Assembly: GCF_019968905.1 (NCBI RefSeq)
Contig: NZ_CP079946.1
Coordinates: forward strand, 2,976,001 to 3,040,000
Direction of reading: 5' to 3'
Length of the DNA stretch: 64,000 nt
DNA from: Corallococcus sp. EGB
GTDB lineage: Bacteria > Myxococcota > Myxococcia > Myxococcales > Myxococcaceae
Part shown: positions 1 through 32,159 of the stretch, piece after piece
Layout of the letters: every line of letters begins with the position of its first letter
Position numbering within the stretch: position 1 is the first letter of the stretch
Translations under genes and position numbers: made by a program
Notes under the pieces: model-generated
Seen by the model: the letters and a program-made list of their open reading frames with translations, nothing else
What the model was told of the DNA's origin: nothing
The model's database searches: none

Positions 1-1
1 C

Positions 2-24567
<24,566 letters not shown>

Positions 24568-24571
<4 letters not shown>

Positions 24572-25026
24572 CCGTTGAAACATCCGAGACATCCAGCGGC
24601 GGCTCACCCTGGCCCAACCGCATCATCCTGGCCATCTGGTTCGTGTGCTTCTCCGTGGGCTCCCTGGTCCACATCCTCGTCGCGACGAAGTACGGCCTCT
24701 TCGCGAACGATCCGGACAACCCGCTGCCCATGCCGTTCGTCGTCGTGAACGAGCTCTTCACGGTGCTCAACCCGCTCACCATCGTCCTGCTCATCTTCAA
24801 GCGGCGCGCGGGCATCCTCTCCGCGCTGGGCGTGGTGGCGCTCGTCTACGTCCTCAACCTGGCGCTGATGGTGTGGTTCTGGACCGCGAAGCAGCAGCTC
24901 TATGTCGCCTGGCTGTACCTCAACGGCTCCATGGGCGTGTTCATGGCGCTGACCGCGAAGCGCCTGTGGCGGGCCGCCCCCGAGGCGAAGACCCTCCCAC
25001 CCGCCACCACCCCGAGCCCCACCTAG
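24568..25026 (+). CDS. Small four-helix membrane protein coupled to the NRPS
   Basis: This is a 152-residue protein of unknown function. Four hydrophobic segments lie at about residues 19-40, 55-77, 83-105 and 111-132, with a short polar N-terminus and a Pro/Thr-rich tail, so it is an integral membrane protein. Its ATG overlaps the NRPS stop codon (ATGA), which implies translational coupling and a shared transcript. No catalytic motif is visible. By position it could take part in export of, or self-protection against, the peptide, but nothing in the sequence proves this. No MbtH-like gene or ABC transporter lies on this side of the cluster. Confidence 0.88.
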
Positions 25027-25036
25027 CCTCACCGGG

Positions 25037-25074
25037 CCCCCGGCCCCCCGGCTGGCCGCCAGCCGGCCCCGGGG
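25037..25074 (+). terminator. GC-rich hairpin after the NRPS operon
   Basis: A perfect inverted repeat CCGGCTGG-ccg-CCAGCCGG (25048-25066) is extended by an outer CCCCGG/CCGGGG pair. It sits just after the last gene of the NRPS operon. There is no T-run, so it may act as a transcript-end hairpin rather than a textbook intrinsic terminator. Confidence 0.45.
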
Positions 25075-25115
25075 AGGGGTCCCCGAGGAGAAACCCCCAG
25101 GGTGGACGCGCATCC

Positions 25116-25144
25116 TTGAGAAAGGTCGGAGCGGTCGCTATAAG
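25116..25144 (+). promoter_or_regulatory. Predicted sigma-70 promoter of rpmE
   Basis: TTGAGA at 25116-25121 is followed after exactly 17 bases by TATAAG at 25139-25144. The expected start of transcription is near 25151, about 60 bases before the rpmE ATG. Confidence 0.6.
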
Positions 25145-25213
25145 CCCCGACCCACTACAACGCTGGACCTCCCTCCCATCCTGGGTGGGGGCAAGGCGCA
25201 CTGGAGAGAAGCC

Positions 25214-25462
25214 ATGAAGCCCGAACTGCACCCGGTCTACCCGCCCTCCCGCATCACCTGCGCGTGCGGCAACGTCGTCGAGACCAAGTCCACCCGCGGC
25301 TCGTTCAGCGTTGAAGTCTGCTCGAACTGCCACCCGTTCTTCACCGGCAAGTACAAGCTGCTGGACACGGCCGGCCGCATCGACCGCTTCAAGAAGAAGT
25401 ACGCGAACACCGCGCCGGCCGCCAAGAAGGGCGCGAAGGCCGCCGAGCCCGAGAAGGCGTAG
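25214..25462 (+). CDS. rpmE: 50S ribosomal protein L31 (zinc-binding form)
   Basis: This 82-residue protein matches bacterial L31. It has the CxC pair (C16, C18), the [11 protein letters not shown] signature (C36, C39) and the [10 protein letters not shown] segment. The four Cys make it the zinc-binding form rather than the Cys-less paralogue. It is slightly longer than the roughly 70-residue E. coli protein because of a Lys/Ala-rich tail after residue 63. It acts at the 30S-50S interface of the ribosome. It is a single gene with its own predicted promoter at 25116-25144, unrelated to the NRPS upstream. Confidence 0.96.
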   Translation: MKPELHPVYPPSRITCACGNVVETKSTRGSFSVEVCSNCHPFFTGKYKLLDTAGRIDRFKKKYANTAPAAKKGAKAAEPEKA

Positions 25463-25494
25463 TCCTTCGGCTCTACAGCATCCGCAGCACCCCA

Positions 25495-25546
25495 CGAGCA
25501 GGGTCGTGGAGGGCCTCGAAAGACAGAGGCGCTCCCGCCCTGCTCG
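25495..25546. repeat. Inverted repeat downstream of rpmE
   Basis: CGAGCAGGG at 25495-25503 pairs perfectly with CCCTGCTCG at 25538-25546 around a 34-base loop. It could be a transcript-end structure for rpmE. There is no T-run. Confidence 0.4.
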
Positions 25547-25692
25547 CGGTGTTTCAAGCCTCCGCGCGCGTCAAGTTTCCGCGCGCGTTTTCGGTGCTAC
25601 AGCCAATTACAGGCCAGAAATTCGACGTAGCAGCCAACTGACTGCACAGTCCGCCGCGTCCCAGAGACGTCTGTCCCAAAGACGGAGGCGTG

Positions 25693-26571
25693 ATGTTCGC
25701 GGAAGCTGCTGCCCCTGCCCTGAAGGTTGTTCGACGCTCCCAGAACGACAGCGTCTTCGCGAAGCGCGGGGAGGCCTACACGCTGCTGCAGGGCGACAGC
25801 CTGGAGCTGATGGCCCAGCTGCCCGAGCAGTCCTTCGACCTCATCTTCGCGGACCCGCCGTACTTCCTGTCCAACGGCGGCACCACCTGCAAGGGCGGCA
25901 AGCGCGTCTCCGTGGCGAAGGGCCAGTGGGATGTCTCGCGCGGGGTGGAGGAGGACCACGCCTTCACCACGAAGTGGCTCGCCGCCTGCCAGCGCCTCCT
26001 GCGCCCCACGGGCACGCTCTGGGTGAGCGGCACCCAGCACGTCATCTTCAACGCCGGCTTCGCCATGCAGAAGCTGGGCTACAAGCTGCTCAACACCGTC
26101 ACCTGGTACAAGCCCAACGCGAGCCCCAACCTGGCGTGCCGCTACTTCACGCACTCCACGGAGCTGCTCATCTGGGCCTCGCCGTCCTCCGGCGGCAAGC
26201 TGAAGCACGTCTTCAACTACCAGCGCATGAAGGCGGAGAACGGCGGCAAGCAGATGCGCGACGTGTGGAACCTGCCGCGCAACGGTGACGAGGAGCTCAC
26301 CGCCGACGGCGCCGGCCGCATGTGGACGCAGACCGCCCCGCGCGGCGAGGAGAAGGCCTTCGGCAGCCACCCCACGCAGAAGCCGGTGGCGCTGCTGGAG
26401 CGCATCCTGGAGGCGAGCTGCCCGGAGAACTCGCTCATCCTGGACCCCTTCAACGGCAGCGGCACCACCGGCGTGGCCGCCCTGAAGCACGGCCACCGCT
26501 ACGTGGGCATCGACATGAACCCGGAGTACCTGGCCCTGTCCAAGAAGCGCCTGGACGCGGCCCTCAAGTAG
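25693..26571 (+). CDS. Site-specific DNA methyltransferase (N6-adenine/N4-cytosine, DPPY type)
   Basis: This 292-residue SAM-dependent DNA methyltransferase has the catalytic motif ADPPYFLSNGG at about residues 53-63 and the SAM-binding motif DPFNGSGTTG near residue 255, followed by GIDMNPEYL. The order catalytic-then-SAM motif marks the beta class (M.MboII/M.HinfI-like). The ATG at 25693 has GGAGG only 4 bases upstream. A GTG one codon earlier is equally in frame. No restriction endonuclease or specificity gene lies beside it, so it appears to be an orphan methylase, perhaps regulatory. The target sequence cannot be read from the protein by eye. It converges on the peptidase gene, with only 7 bases between the stop codons. 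Confidence 0.93.
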   Translation: MFAEAAAPALKVVRRSQNDSVFAKRGEAYTLLQGDSLELMAQLPEQSFDLIFADPPYFLSNGGTTCKGGKRVSVAKGQWDVSRGVEEDHAFTTKWLAACQRLLRPTGTLWVSGTQHVIFNAGFAMQKLGYKLLNTVTWYKPNASPNLACRYFTHSTELLIWASPSSGGKLKHVFNYQRMKAENGGKQMRDVWNLPRNGDEELTADGAGRMWTQTAPRGEEKAFGSHPTQKPVALLERILEASCPENSLILDPFNGSGTTGVAALKHGHRYVGIDMNPEYLALSKKRLDAALK

Positions 26572-26578
26572 CCCCGCC

Positions 26579-28333
26579 TCAAGCGCGGCTGAGGATGAGC
26601 TCGACTCCCTGCCGCGCGATGGGGTGGTACCTCGCCCCGTTCCGCTCGAACGCCGCGCGCGCCACCTTGCGGTGTTCGCGCGACGAGGCGAGCACGCTGT
26701 AGAGCGGCTTCAGGTACTTCATGCGCCCCACCTCGCCGAGGAACTCCTCGGCCCGGTGCAGCGGCGCGTCGTAGCCCGCGCGCAGCGCCGCCACCAGCCA
26801 CGCCACCAGCACCTCCGAGTTGCGGCTCGCGGTGAGCGAGTACTTCGCGTCCAGCTCGCGGAAGACGTCCTGGGACGTGTCCGTCGGAATGGACTCCAGG
26901 AACAGCTGCCACTCGGTGGGCGTCCAGTCCCTCGTGTCCGCCTGCGAGGGCACCTTCCCGCGCAGCTTCCCCAGCGCCTCCAGCCGCGCGGACGAGGGCC
27001 TCGGCGCGCTGTCCGGCACGCCGGGCCGGTTCAGGTACCCGTCCGCGTCCACCTTCTCCAGCGCGCCGGGCAGCTCCGCTTCCGTGAAGCGGACGAACTC
27101 CTCCGTGGTGAGCGCCTGGAAGCGGTACTTCGCCAGGTAGCGGCGCAGGAAGCCGTCGAAGGCGGGCCGGCCCACCGCGTCCTCCAGCGCCCGCAGCAGC
27201 AGGTAGCCCTTCTCGTAGGGAATCTGGGAGAAGGCCTCGTCCGGGTCCACGCCCGTCAGGTGCGTGCGCAGCGCGGTGAGCTGCGGGTGCGCGCGGAAGT
27301 GGTGCATCGCCTCGTCCAGCGAGCGGCGCCCCAGGGCCGCGTGCAGCGCCGCGACCTCCTGCCCCGCCAGCGCCTCCAGGATGCGGCGCTCCGCGAAGAC
27401 GGTGAAGCCCTCGTTCAGCCAGAAGTGCTCCGCGGACGCGTTCGTCACCAGGTTGCCCGTCCACGAGTGCGCCAGCTCATGCGCCACCACGTTCACCAGG
27501 CTCTTGTCCCCCGCGATGAGCGTGGGCGTGAGGAACGTCAGGCGCGGGTTCTCCATGCCGCCATAGGGGAACGACGGCGGCATCAGCAACAGGTCGAAGC
27601 GCTCCCAGTCGTACGGCCCGAAGAGCGACTCCGCGGCCTTGAGCATGTCGTCCACGCCCGCGAACTCGTCCGCCGCGTCCTCCAGCGCCTCCGGCTCCGC
27701 CCACACGCGCGAGCGCGGCCCCAGCTCCTTGGACGTGAGGCTGCCCACCGCGAACGCCAGCAGGTACGGGGGCACCGGCTGCGGCATCTCGTAGTGCTCC
27801 TCCGCCTCCACGCCGTGCTCTTCACGCCCCACGAAGGACGCCGCCATCACGGACTTCAGCTGCTTGGGAACGCGGAGGGACGCGCGGTAGCGGATCCGGA
27901 TCCGAGGCGTGTCCTGCAGCGGCACCACGCTGCGCGCGTGGATGGCCTGGCACTGGCTGAACAGGAACGGCTGCTGCCCGCCCGCCGTCTGGGACGGCGT
28001 CAGCCACTGCAGCGCGCTCGCCTCCGGTGACGTCCGGTAGCGCACCGTGAGCTGCTTCACGCCCGCCGGAAGCTCGATGCGCAGCCGGCTGCCGAGGATG
28101 GGCTCGGGCGGCGAGAGGATGTAGGGCAAGGGGCGACCCTGGGCATCCACCACGCCGCGGATGTCCAGGTCGCGGGTGTCCAGGTCAAGGGGGCCCGCTG
28201 ACGCCTCCTTGAGCGTCAGCGTGGCCTCCGCGTGCAGGCGCCGCGTCCGGAAATCGACGCGGGCCTTCCAGTCCAGCGTTTCGGTCTCAGGCTGCGTGCT
28301 GTCGTTGTACGAGTGCGGGTCGAGGCGAGCCAT
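26579..28333 (-). CDS. M1-family zinc aminopeptidase
   Basis: This is a 584-residue gluzincin. The exopeptidase motif GGMENP is encoded near 27550 and the zinc site HELAHSWTGN, with its downstream glutamate in LNEGF, near 27400-27485. It should remove N-terminal residues from peptides. No signal peptide or lipobox is seen, so it is probably cytosolic. The C-terminal part (after about residue 450) has the helical fold expected of leukotriene-A4-hydrolase-like members. The frame stays open to a GTG at 28378. I prefer the ATG at 28333, where protein sequence typical of the family begins (MARLDPHSYND). It is transcribed divergently from the fad genes. Confidence 0.93.
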   Translation of the reverse strand: MARLDPHSYNDSTQPETETLDWKARVDFRTRRLHAEATLTLKEASAGPLDLDTRDLDIRGVVDAQGRPLPYILSPPEPILGSRLRIELPAGVKQLTVRYRTSPEASALQWLTPSQTAGGQQPFLFSQCQAIHARSVVPLQDTPRIRIRYRASLRVPKQLKSVMAASFVGREEHGVEAEEHYEMPQPVPPYLLAFAVGSLTSKELGPRSRVWAEPEALEDAADEFAGVDDMLKAAESLFGPYDWERFDLLLMPPSFPYGGMENPRLTFLTPTLIAGDKSLVNVVAHELAHSWTGNLVTNASAEHFWLNEGFTVFAERRILEALAGQEVAALHAALGRRSLDEAMHHFRAHPQLTALRTHLTGVDPDEAFSQIPYEKGYLLLRALEDAVGRPAFDGFLRRYLAKYRFQALTTEEFVRFTEAELPGALEKVDADGYLNRPGVPDSAPRPSSARLEALGKLRGKVPSQADTRDWTPTEWQLFLESIPTDTSQDVFRELDAKYSLTASRNSEVLVAWLVAALRAGYDAPLHRAEEFLGEVGRMKYLKPLYSVLASSREHRKVARAAFERNGARYHPIARQGVELILSRA

Positions 28334-28394
28334 GGGGGCCGACTTGTAGTCGGGGAGCCGACCTCCTGGCGAGCACACCCGACGGCAATGCCGG

Positions 28395-28421
28395 TTGACT
28401 TCCGGGTCAATCGCCTACATT
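28395..28421 (+). promoter_or_regulatory. Inverted repeat overlapping a possible promoter of the fad genes
   Basis: TTGAC-N6-GTCAA at 28395-28410 is a symmetric operator-like element. Its left arm is also the best -35 candidate (TTGACT), with TACATT at 28416-28421 as a weak -10 (15-base spacer). It lies midway between the divergent peptidase and fadN starts, so a repressor bound here could control either gene. Confidence 0.4.
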
Positions 28422-28461
28422 TGTGCAGTCCCCTACTTCCATTCAAGGGAGCCGATTTCCG

Positions 28462-30852
28462 ATGACGACCCGGATCCGAAAAGTGGCGGTGCTTGGCGCT
28501 GGCGTGATGGGCAGCGGCATTGCCGCGCATCTGGCCAACTCCGGCGTGCGCGCCCTGCTGCTGGACATCGTTCCGCCCCAGGCTGCACCGGGCGAGGACA
28601 CCGCTTCCAAGGCGTTCCGCAACAAGTTCGCGCAGGGCGCCATCGCCAACCTGCGCAAGGCGAAGCCCAGCCCCATCGTGTCCGAGCAGGTGCTCGGCTT
28701 CATCGAGGTGGGCAACCTGGAGGACGACCTCCAGCGGCTGGCCGAGTGCGATTGGATCATCGAGGTGGTGAAGGAGGACCTGGCCGTCAAGCAGGCCCTG
28801 TTCGCCAAGGTGGAGAAGCACGCCCGCAAGGACGCGATCATCTCCTCCAACACCTCCGGCCTCTCCATCGTGGGCATGACGGAAGGGCGGGGCGCGGAGT
28901 TCAAGAAGAACTTCCTCGTCACGCACTTCTTCAACCCCGTGCGCTACATGAAGCTGCTGGAGCTGGTCGCCGGCCAGGAGACGAACCCGGAGGTCGTGAA
29001 GACCGTCCACAAGTTCGGTGAGGAGGTCCTGGGCAAGGGCATCGTCTACGGCAAGGACACCACCAACTTCATCGCGAACCGCATCGGCGTGTACGGGATG
29101 ATGCGGACCATCTCCGAGATGCAGAAGTCGGAGATGACCATCGAAGAGGTGGACAAGATCTTTGGCCCGGCCATGGGCCGTCCCAAGTCCGCCGTGTTCC
29201 GCACCGCGGACATCGTGGGCCTGGACACGTTCACCCACGTGGCGAAGAACTGTTACGACACGCTGACCCACGACGAGGAGCGCAGCGTCTTCGCCGCCCC
29301 GGACTTCCTCCAGAAGATGGTGGAGAAGAAGATGCTGGGCGACAAGAGCGGCGGCGGCTTCTACAAGAAGGACCGCTCCTCCGGTGGCAAGGACATCCTC
29401 GCGCTGGACCTGAAGACGCTGGAGTACCGGCCGCAGGCGAAGGTGCGCTTCGACTCGCTGGGCGCCGCGAAGGAGATCGAGAACGTCAAGGAGCGCGTGG
29501 CGTCCGTGATGAACGCGGACGACAAGGCCGGCAAGTTCGCCGAGCGCGTCACCCTGGACGTGCTGGCGTACTCCAGCCGCCGCATCCCGGAGATCGCCGA
29601 CGACCTGGTCAACGTGGACCGCGGCGTGCGCTGGGGCTTCGGCTGGGACCTGGGGCCCTTCGAGGTCTGGGACGCCTACGGTGTCCAGAAGGGCGTGGAG
29701 CGCATGAAGGCGCTGGGCCTCAAGCCCGCCGCCTGGGTGGAGGAGATGCTGGCCAAGGGCCGCACGTCCTTCTACGGCGTGCAGGATGGCCGCGACACCT
29801 ACTGGGACATCCCGTCCAAGTCCGTGAAGCCGGTGCAGGAGAACGCGCGCACCTTCCGCGTGGAGTACCTGAAGCGCGGCAACAAGAAGATCACCGGCAA
29901 CGACAGCGCGTCGCTGTGGGACATGGGAGACGGCGTCACGCTCCTGGAGTTCCACTCCAAGATGAACTCCATCGACGATGAAATCATCGCGATGATGAAC
30001 ACCGCGCTGGATGAGACGGAGAAGAACTTCAAGGGCCTCGTGATTGGCAACGACGGCTCCAACTTCTCCGCCGGCGCGAACATCATGGCCATGCTGATGG
30101 CGGCCAAGAGCGAGGACTTCGACTCCATCCGCAAGATGGCGTCCGCGTTCCAGGCGGCCAACCAGCGCATGCGCTACAGCCCCGTGCCCGTGGTGACGGC
30201 GCCCTTCAACCTCACGCTGGGCGGCGGCGCGGAGGTCACCATGGGGGGCAACGCGGTGCAGGCCAGCGCGGAGCTGTACATGGGCCTCGTGGAAGTGGGC
30301 GTGGGCCTCATCCCGGGCGGCGGCGGCACCATGATGCTGCTGCGCAACGTGTTCGGCGCCTACGCGGCGGACAAGGACTTCGACGCGCTGCCCTTCCTCA
30401 AGAAGGTGTTCCTCGCCATCGGCATGGCCAAGGTGGCGACGAGCGCGGAGGAGGCCCGCGAGATGGGCTTCCTGTCCCTGCAGGACGGCATCACGGGCAA
30501 CCGCGACTTCCTCCTGTCGGACGCGAAGTCGCGCGTGCTGGGCCTGGCGAACGGCGGCTTCCGCCCGCCGCGTCCCACGCGCTTCCGGCTGCCGGGCCCC
30601 AACGGCGCGGCCACCATCGACATGATGCTGTACGACATGCAGCTCAACAATCAGATCAGCGCCCACGACCGGAAGATCGCCCAGAAGCTGGCGCGCGTGC
30701 TGTCCGGCGGTGACACCAGCCCCTCCGTGCTGGTGACCGAGGAGAAGCTGCTGGAGCTGGAGATGGAGGCGTTCCTGAGCCTCATCGGCGAGGAGAAGAC
30801 CCAGGACCGCATGATGTTCATGCTCGAGAAGGGCAAGCCGCTGCGCAACTAG
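28462..30852 (+). CDS. fadN: Fatty-acid oxidation protein: 3-hydroxyacyl-CoA dehydrogenase / enoyl-CoA hydratase fusion
   Basis: This is a 796-residue bifunctional beta-oxidation enzyme. The N-terminus has the NAD-binding Rossmann motif GAGVMGSG (residues 11-18) and the dehydrogenase core with HFFNPVRYMKLLE. The C-terminal part has the crotonase fold with the oxyanion segments SNFSAGAN and GGGAEVTMG. The order dehydrogenase-then-hydratase matches FadN of Bacillus and is the reverse of E. coli FadB. It hydrates trans-2-enoyl-CoA and oxidises the 3-hydroxyacyl-CoA in the cytosol. The start is the ATG at 28462, preceded by AGGGAG. The frame also extends to a GTG at 28423. A thiolase gene follows 81 bases downstream, completing the cycle. 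Confidence 0.94.
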   Translation: MTTRIRKVAVLGAGVMGSGIAAHLANSGVRALLLDIVPPQAAPGEDTASKAFRNKFAQGAIANLRKAKPSPIVSEQVLGFIEVGNLEDDLQRLAECDWIIEVVKEDLAVKQALFAKVEKHARKDAIISSNTSGLSIVGMTEGRGAEFKKNFLVTHFFNPVRYMKLLELVAGQETNPEVVKTVHKFGEEVLGKGIVYGKDTTNFIANRIGVYGMMRTISEMQKSEMTIEEVDKIFGPAMGRPKSAVFRTADIVGLDTFTHVAKNCYDTLTHDEERSVFAAPDFLQKMVEKKMLGDKSGGGFYKKDRSSGGKDILALDLKTLEYRPQAKVRFDSLGAAKEIENVKERVASVMNADDKAGKFAERVTLDVLAYSSRRIPEIADDLVNVDRGVRWGFGWDLGPFEVWDAYGVQKGVERMKALGLKPAAWVEEMLAKGRTSFYGVQDGRDTYWDIPSKSVKPVQENARTFRVEYLKRGNKKITGNDSASLWDMGDGVTLLEFHSKMNSIDDEIIAMMNTALDETEKNFKGLVIGNDGSNFSAGANIMAMLMAAKSEDFDSIRKMASAFQAANQRMRYSPVPVVTAPFNLTLGGGAEVTMGGNAVQASAELYMGLVEVGVGLIPGGGGTMMLLRNVFGAYAADKDFDALPFLKKVFLAIGMAKVATSAEEAREMGFLSLQDGITGNRDFLLSDAKSRVLGLANGGFRPPRPTRFRLPGPNGAATIDMMLYDMQLNNQISAHDRKIAQKLARVLSGGDTSPSVLVTEEKLLELEMEAFLSLIGEEKTQDRMMFMLEKGKPLRN

Positions 30853-30933
30853 CGCGAGGCGTTTACCCAATGGTTTTCCAGACGCGAATTCCGAAGCACG
30901 CCCGGACGCTGTCCGGGCAGGGAGACATCTAAA

Positions 30934-32106
30934 ATGTCCGGTCGAGTCGTGATTGCCAGCGCGGTGCGCACCCCCTTCACCCGCGCCCACAAGGGAGAGT
31001 TCAAGGACACGCGGCCGGATACGCTCGCGGCCCTTGCCATCAAGGAGGCGGTCGCCCAGGTCCCTGGCTTGAAGCCGGCGGACGTGGAGGACGTCATCAT
31101 GGGCTGTGCCATGCCGGAGGCGGAGCAGGGCATGAACGTGGCCCGCAACGCGAGCCTGCTGGCCGGCCTGCCGGACACCGTTCCGGGGCTGACCATCAAC
31201 CGCTTCTGCTCCTCCGGCGTGCAGTCCGTGGCGCAGGCGGCGCAGGGCATCAAGTCCGGCATGCTCCAGGTGGCCGTGGCCGGTGGCACCGAGTCCATGA
31301 CCATGGTGCCCATGGGCGGCAACAAGGTCTCCGCCAACCCGGAGATCATGCAGAAGCTGCCGGAGGTCTACACCTCCATGGGCGCGACGGCGGAGAACAT
31401 CGCCTCCCGCTACAACGTCACCCGTGAGGACGCGGACAAGTTCGCCGCCGAGTCCCAGCGCCGCGCGGCCACCGCCCGCGAGCAGGGGAAGTTCAAGGAG
31501 GAGATCTTCCCGGTCACCACCACGATGTACGACGAGGACGGCACCCAGAAGCAGGTGACCGTCACGGTGGACACCATCCTGCGCCCGGAGACGACGGTGG
31601 ACGGCCTGGCCAAGCTGCGCCCGGCCTTCAACGCCAAGGGCGTGGTGACGGCGGGCAACGCGTCGCCGCTGACGGACGGCGCGGCGGCCGCGGTGGTGAT
31701 GAGCGAGGAGAAGGCGAAGGAGCTCAACGTCAAGCCGCTGGGCTACTTCGTGGACTACGTGGTCGCCGGCGTGCCGCCCGAAATCATGGGCGTGGGCCCG
31801 GTGCCCGCCATCCGCAAGCTGCTGGAGCGCAACAAGCTGAAGATCGAAGACATCAGCGTCTTCGAGATCAACGAGGCCTTCGCGGCGCAGGCGCTGCACT
31901 GCATCCGTGAGCTGGGCATCCCCCAGGACAAGGTGAACCCGAACGGCGGCGCCATCGCCCTGGGGCACCCGCTGGGCGTGTCCGGCGCGCGCATGGTGGC
32001 CACCATCCTGCGCGAGCTGAAGCGCCGGGACGGCCGCTACGGCGTGGTGAGCATGTGCATCGGCGGCGGCATGGGTGCCGCGGCGCTGGTGGAGCTGGCG
32101 AAGTAA
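30934..32106 (+). CDS. fadA: Acetyl-CoA C-acyltransferase (thiolase)
   Basis: This 390-residue thiolase cleaves 3-ketoacyl-CoA to acetyl-CoA and a shortened acyl-CoA. The nucleophile Cys92 lies in NRFCSSG, the catalytic His in GGAIALGHPLG and the second Cys in SMCIGGGMG close to the C-terminus. The length is normal for the family. GGGAG lies upstream of the ATG. It is the second gene of a two-gene unit with the dehydrogenase/hydratase and ends at a strong hairpin. The pairing with a FadN-type partner indicates fatty-acid degradation rather than acetoacetyl-CoA synthesis. Confidence 0.95.
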   Translation: MSGRVVIASAVRTPFTRAHKGEFKDTRPDTLAALAIKEAVAQVPGLKPADVEDVIMGCAMPEAEQGMNVARNASLLAGLPDTVPGLTINRFCSSGVQSVAQAAQGIKSGMLQVAVAGGTESMTMVPMGGNKVSANPEIMQKLPEVYTSMGATAENIASRYNVTREDADKFAAESQRRAATAREQGKFKEEIFPVTTTMYDEDGTQKQVTVTVDTILRPETTVDGLAKLRPAFNAKGVVTAGNASPLTDGAAAAVVMSEEKAKELNVKPLGYFVDYVVAGVPPEIMGVGPVPAIRKLLERNKLKIEDISVFEINEAFAAQALHCIRELGIPQDKVNPNGGAIALGHPLGVSGARMVATILRELKRRDGRYGVVSMCIGGGMGAAALVELAK

Positions 32107-32119
32107 TCCGCTTCCCGCT

Positions 32120-32148
32120 CGCGCCCCCTGTTGGATGAAGGGGGCGCG
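32120..32148. terminator. Bidirectional hairpin between convergent fadA and mutS-like genes
   Basis: CGCGCCCCCT at 32120-32129 pairs perfectly with AGGGGGCGCG at 32139-32148 around a 9-base loop. It lies between two convergent stop codons, so it can end transcription from both sides. Confidence 0.7.
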
Positions 32149-32159
32149 TTGGGGGACTG

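Noticed and set aside
28216..31968. Minus-strand frame of 1250 codons across the fad genes
   Set aside because: It lies entirely antisense to the clear fadN and fadA genes. Its product is low-complexity (His/Gln/Arg/Leu) without motifs.
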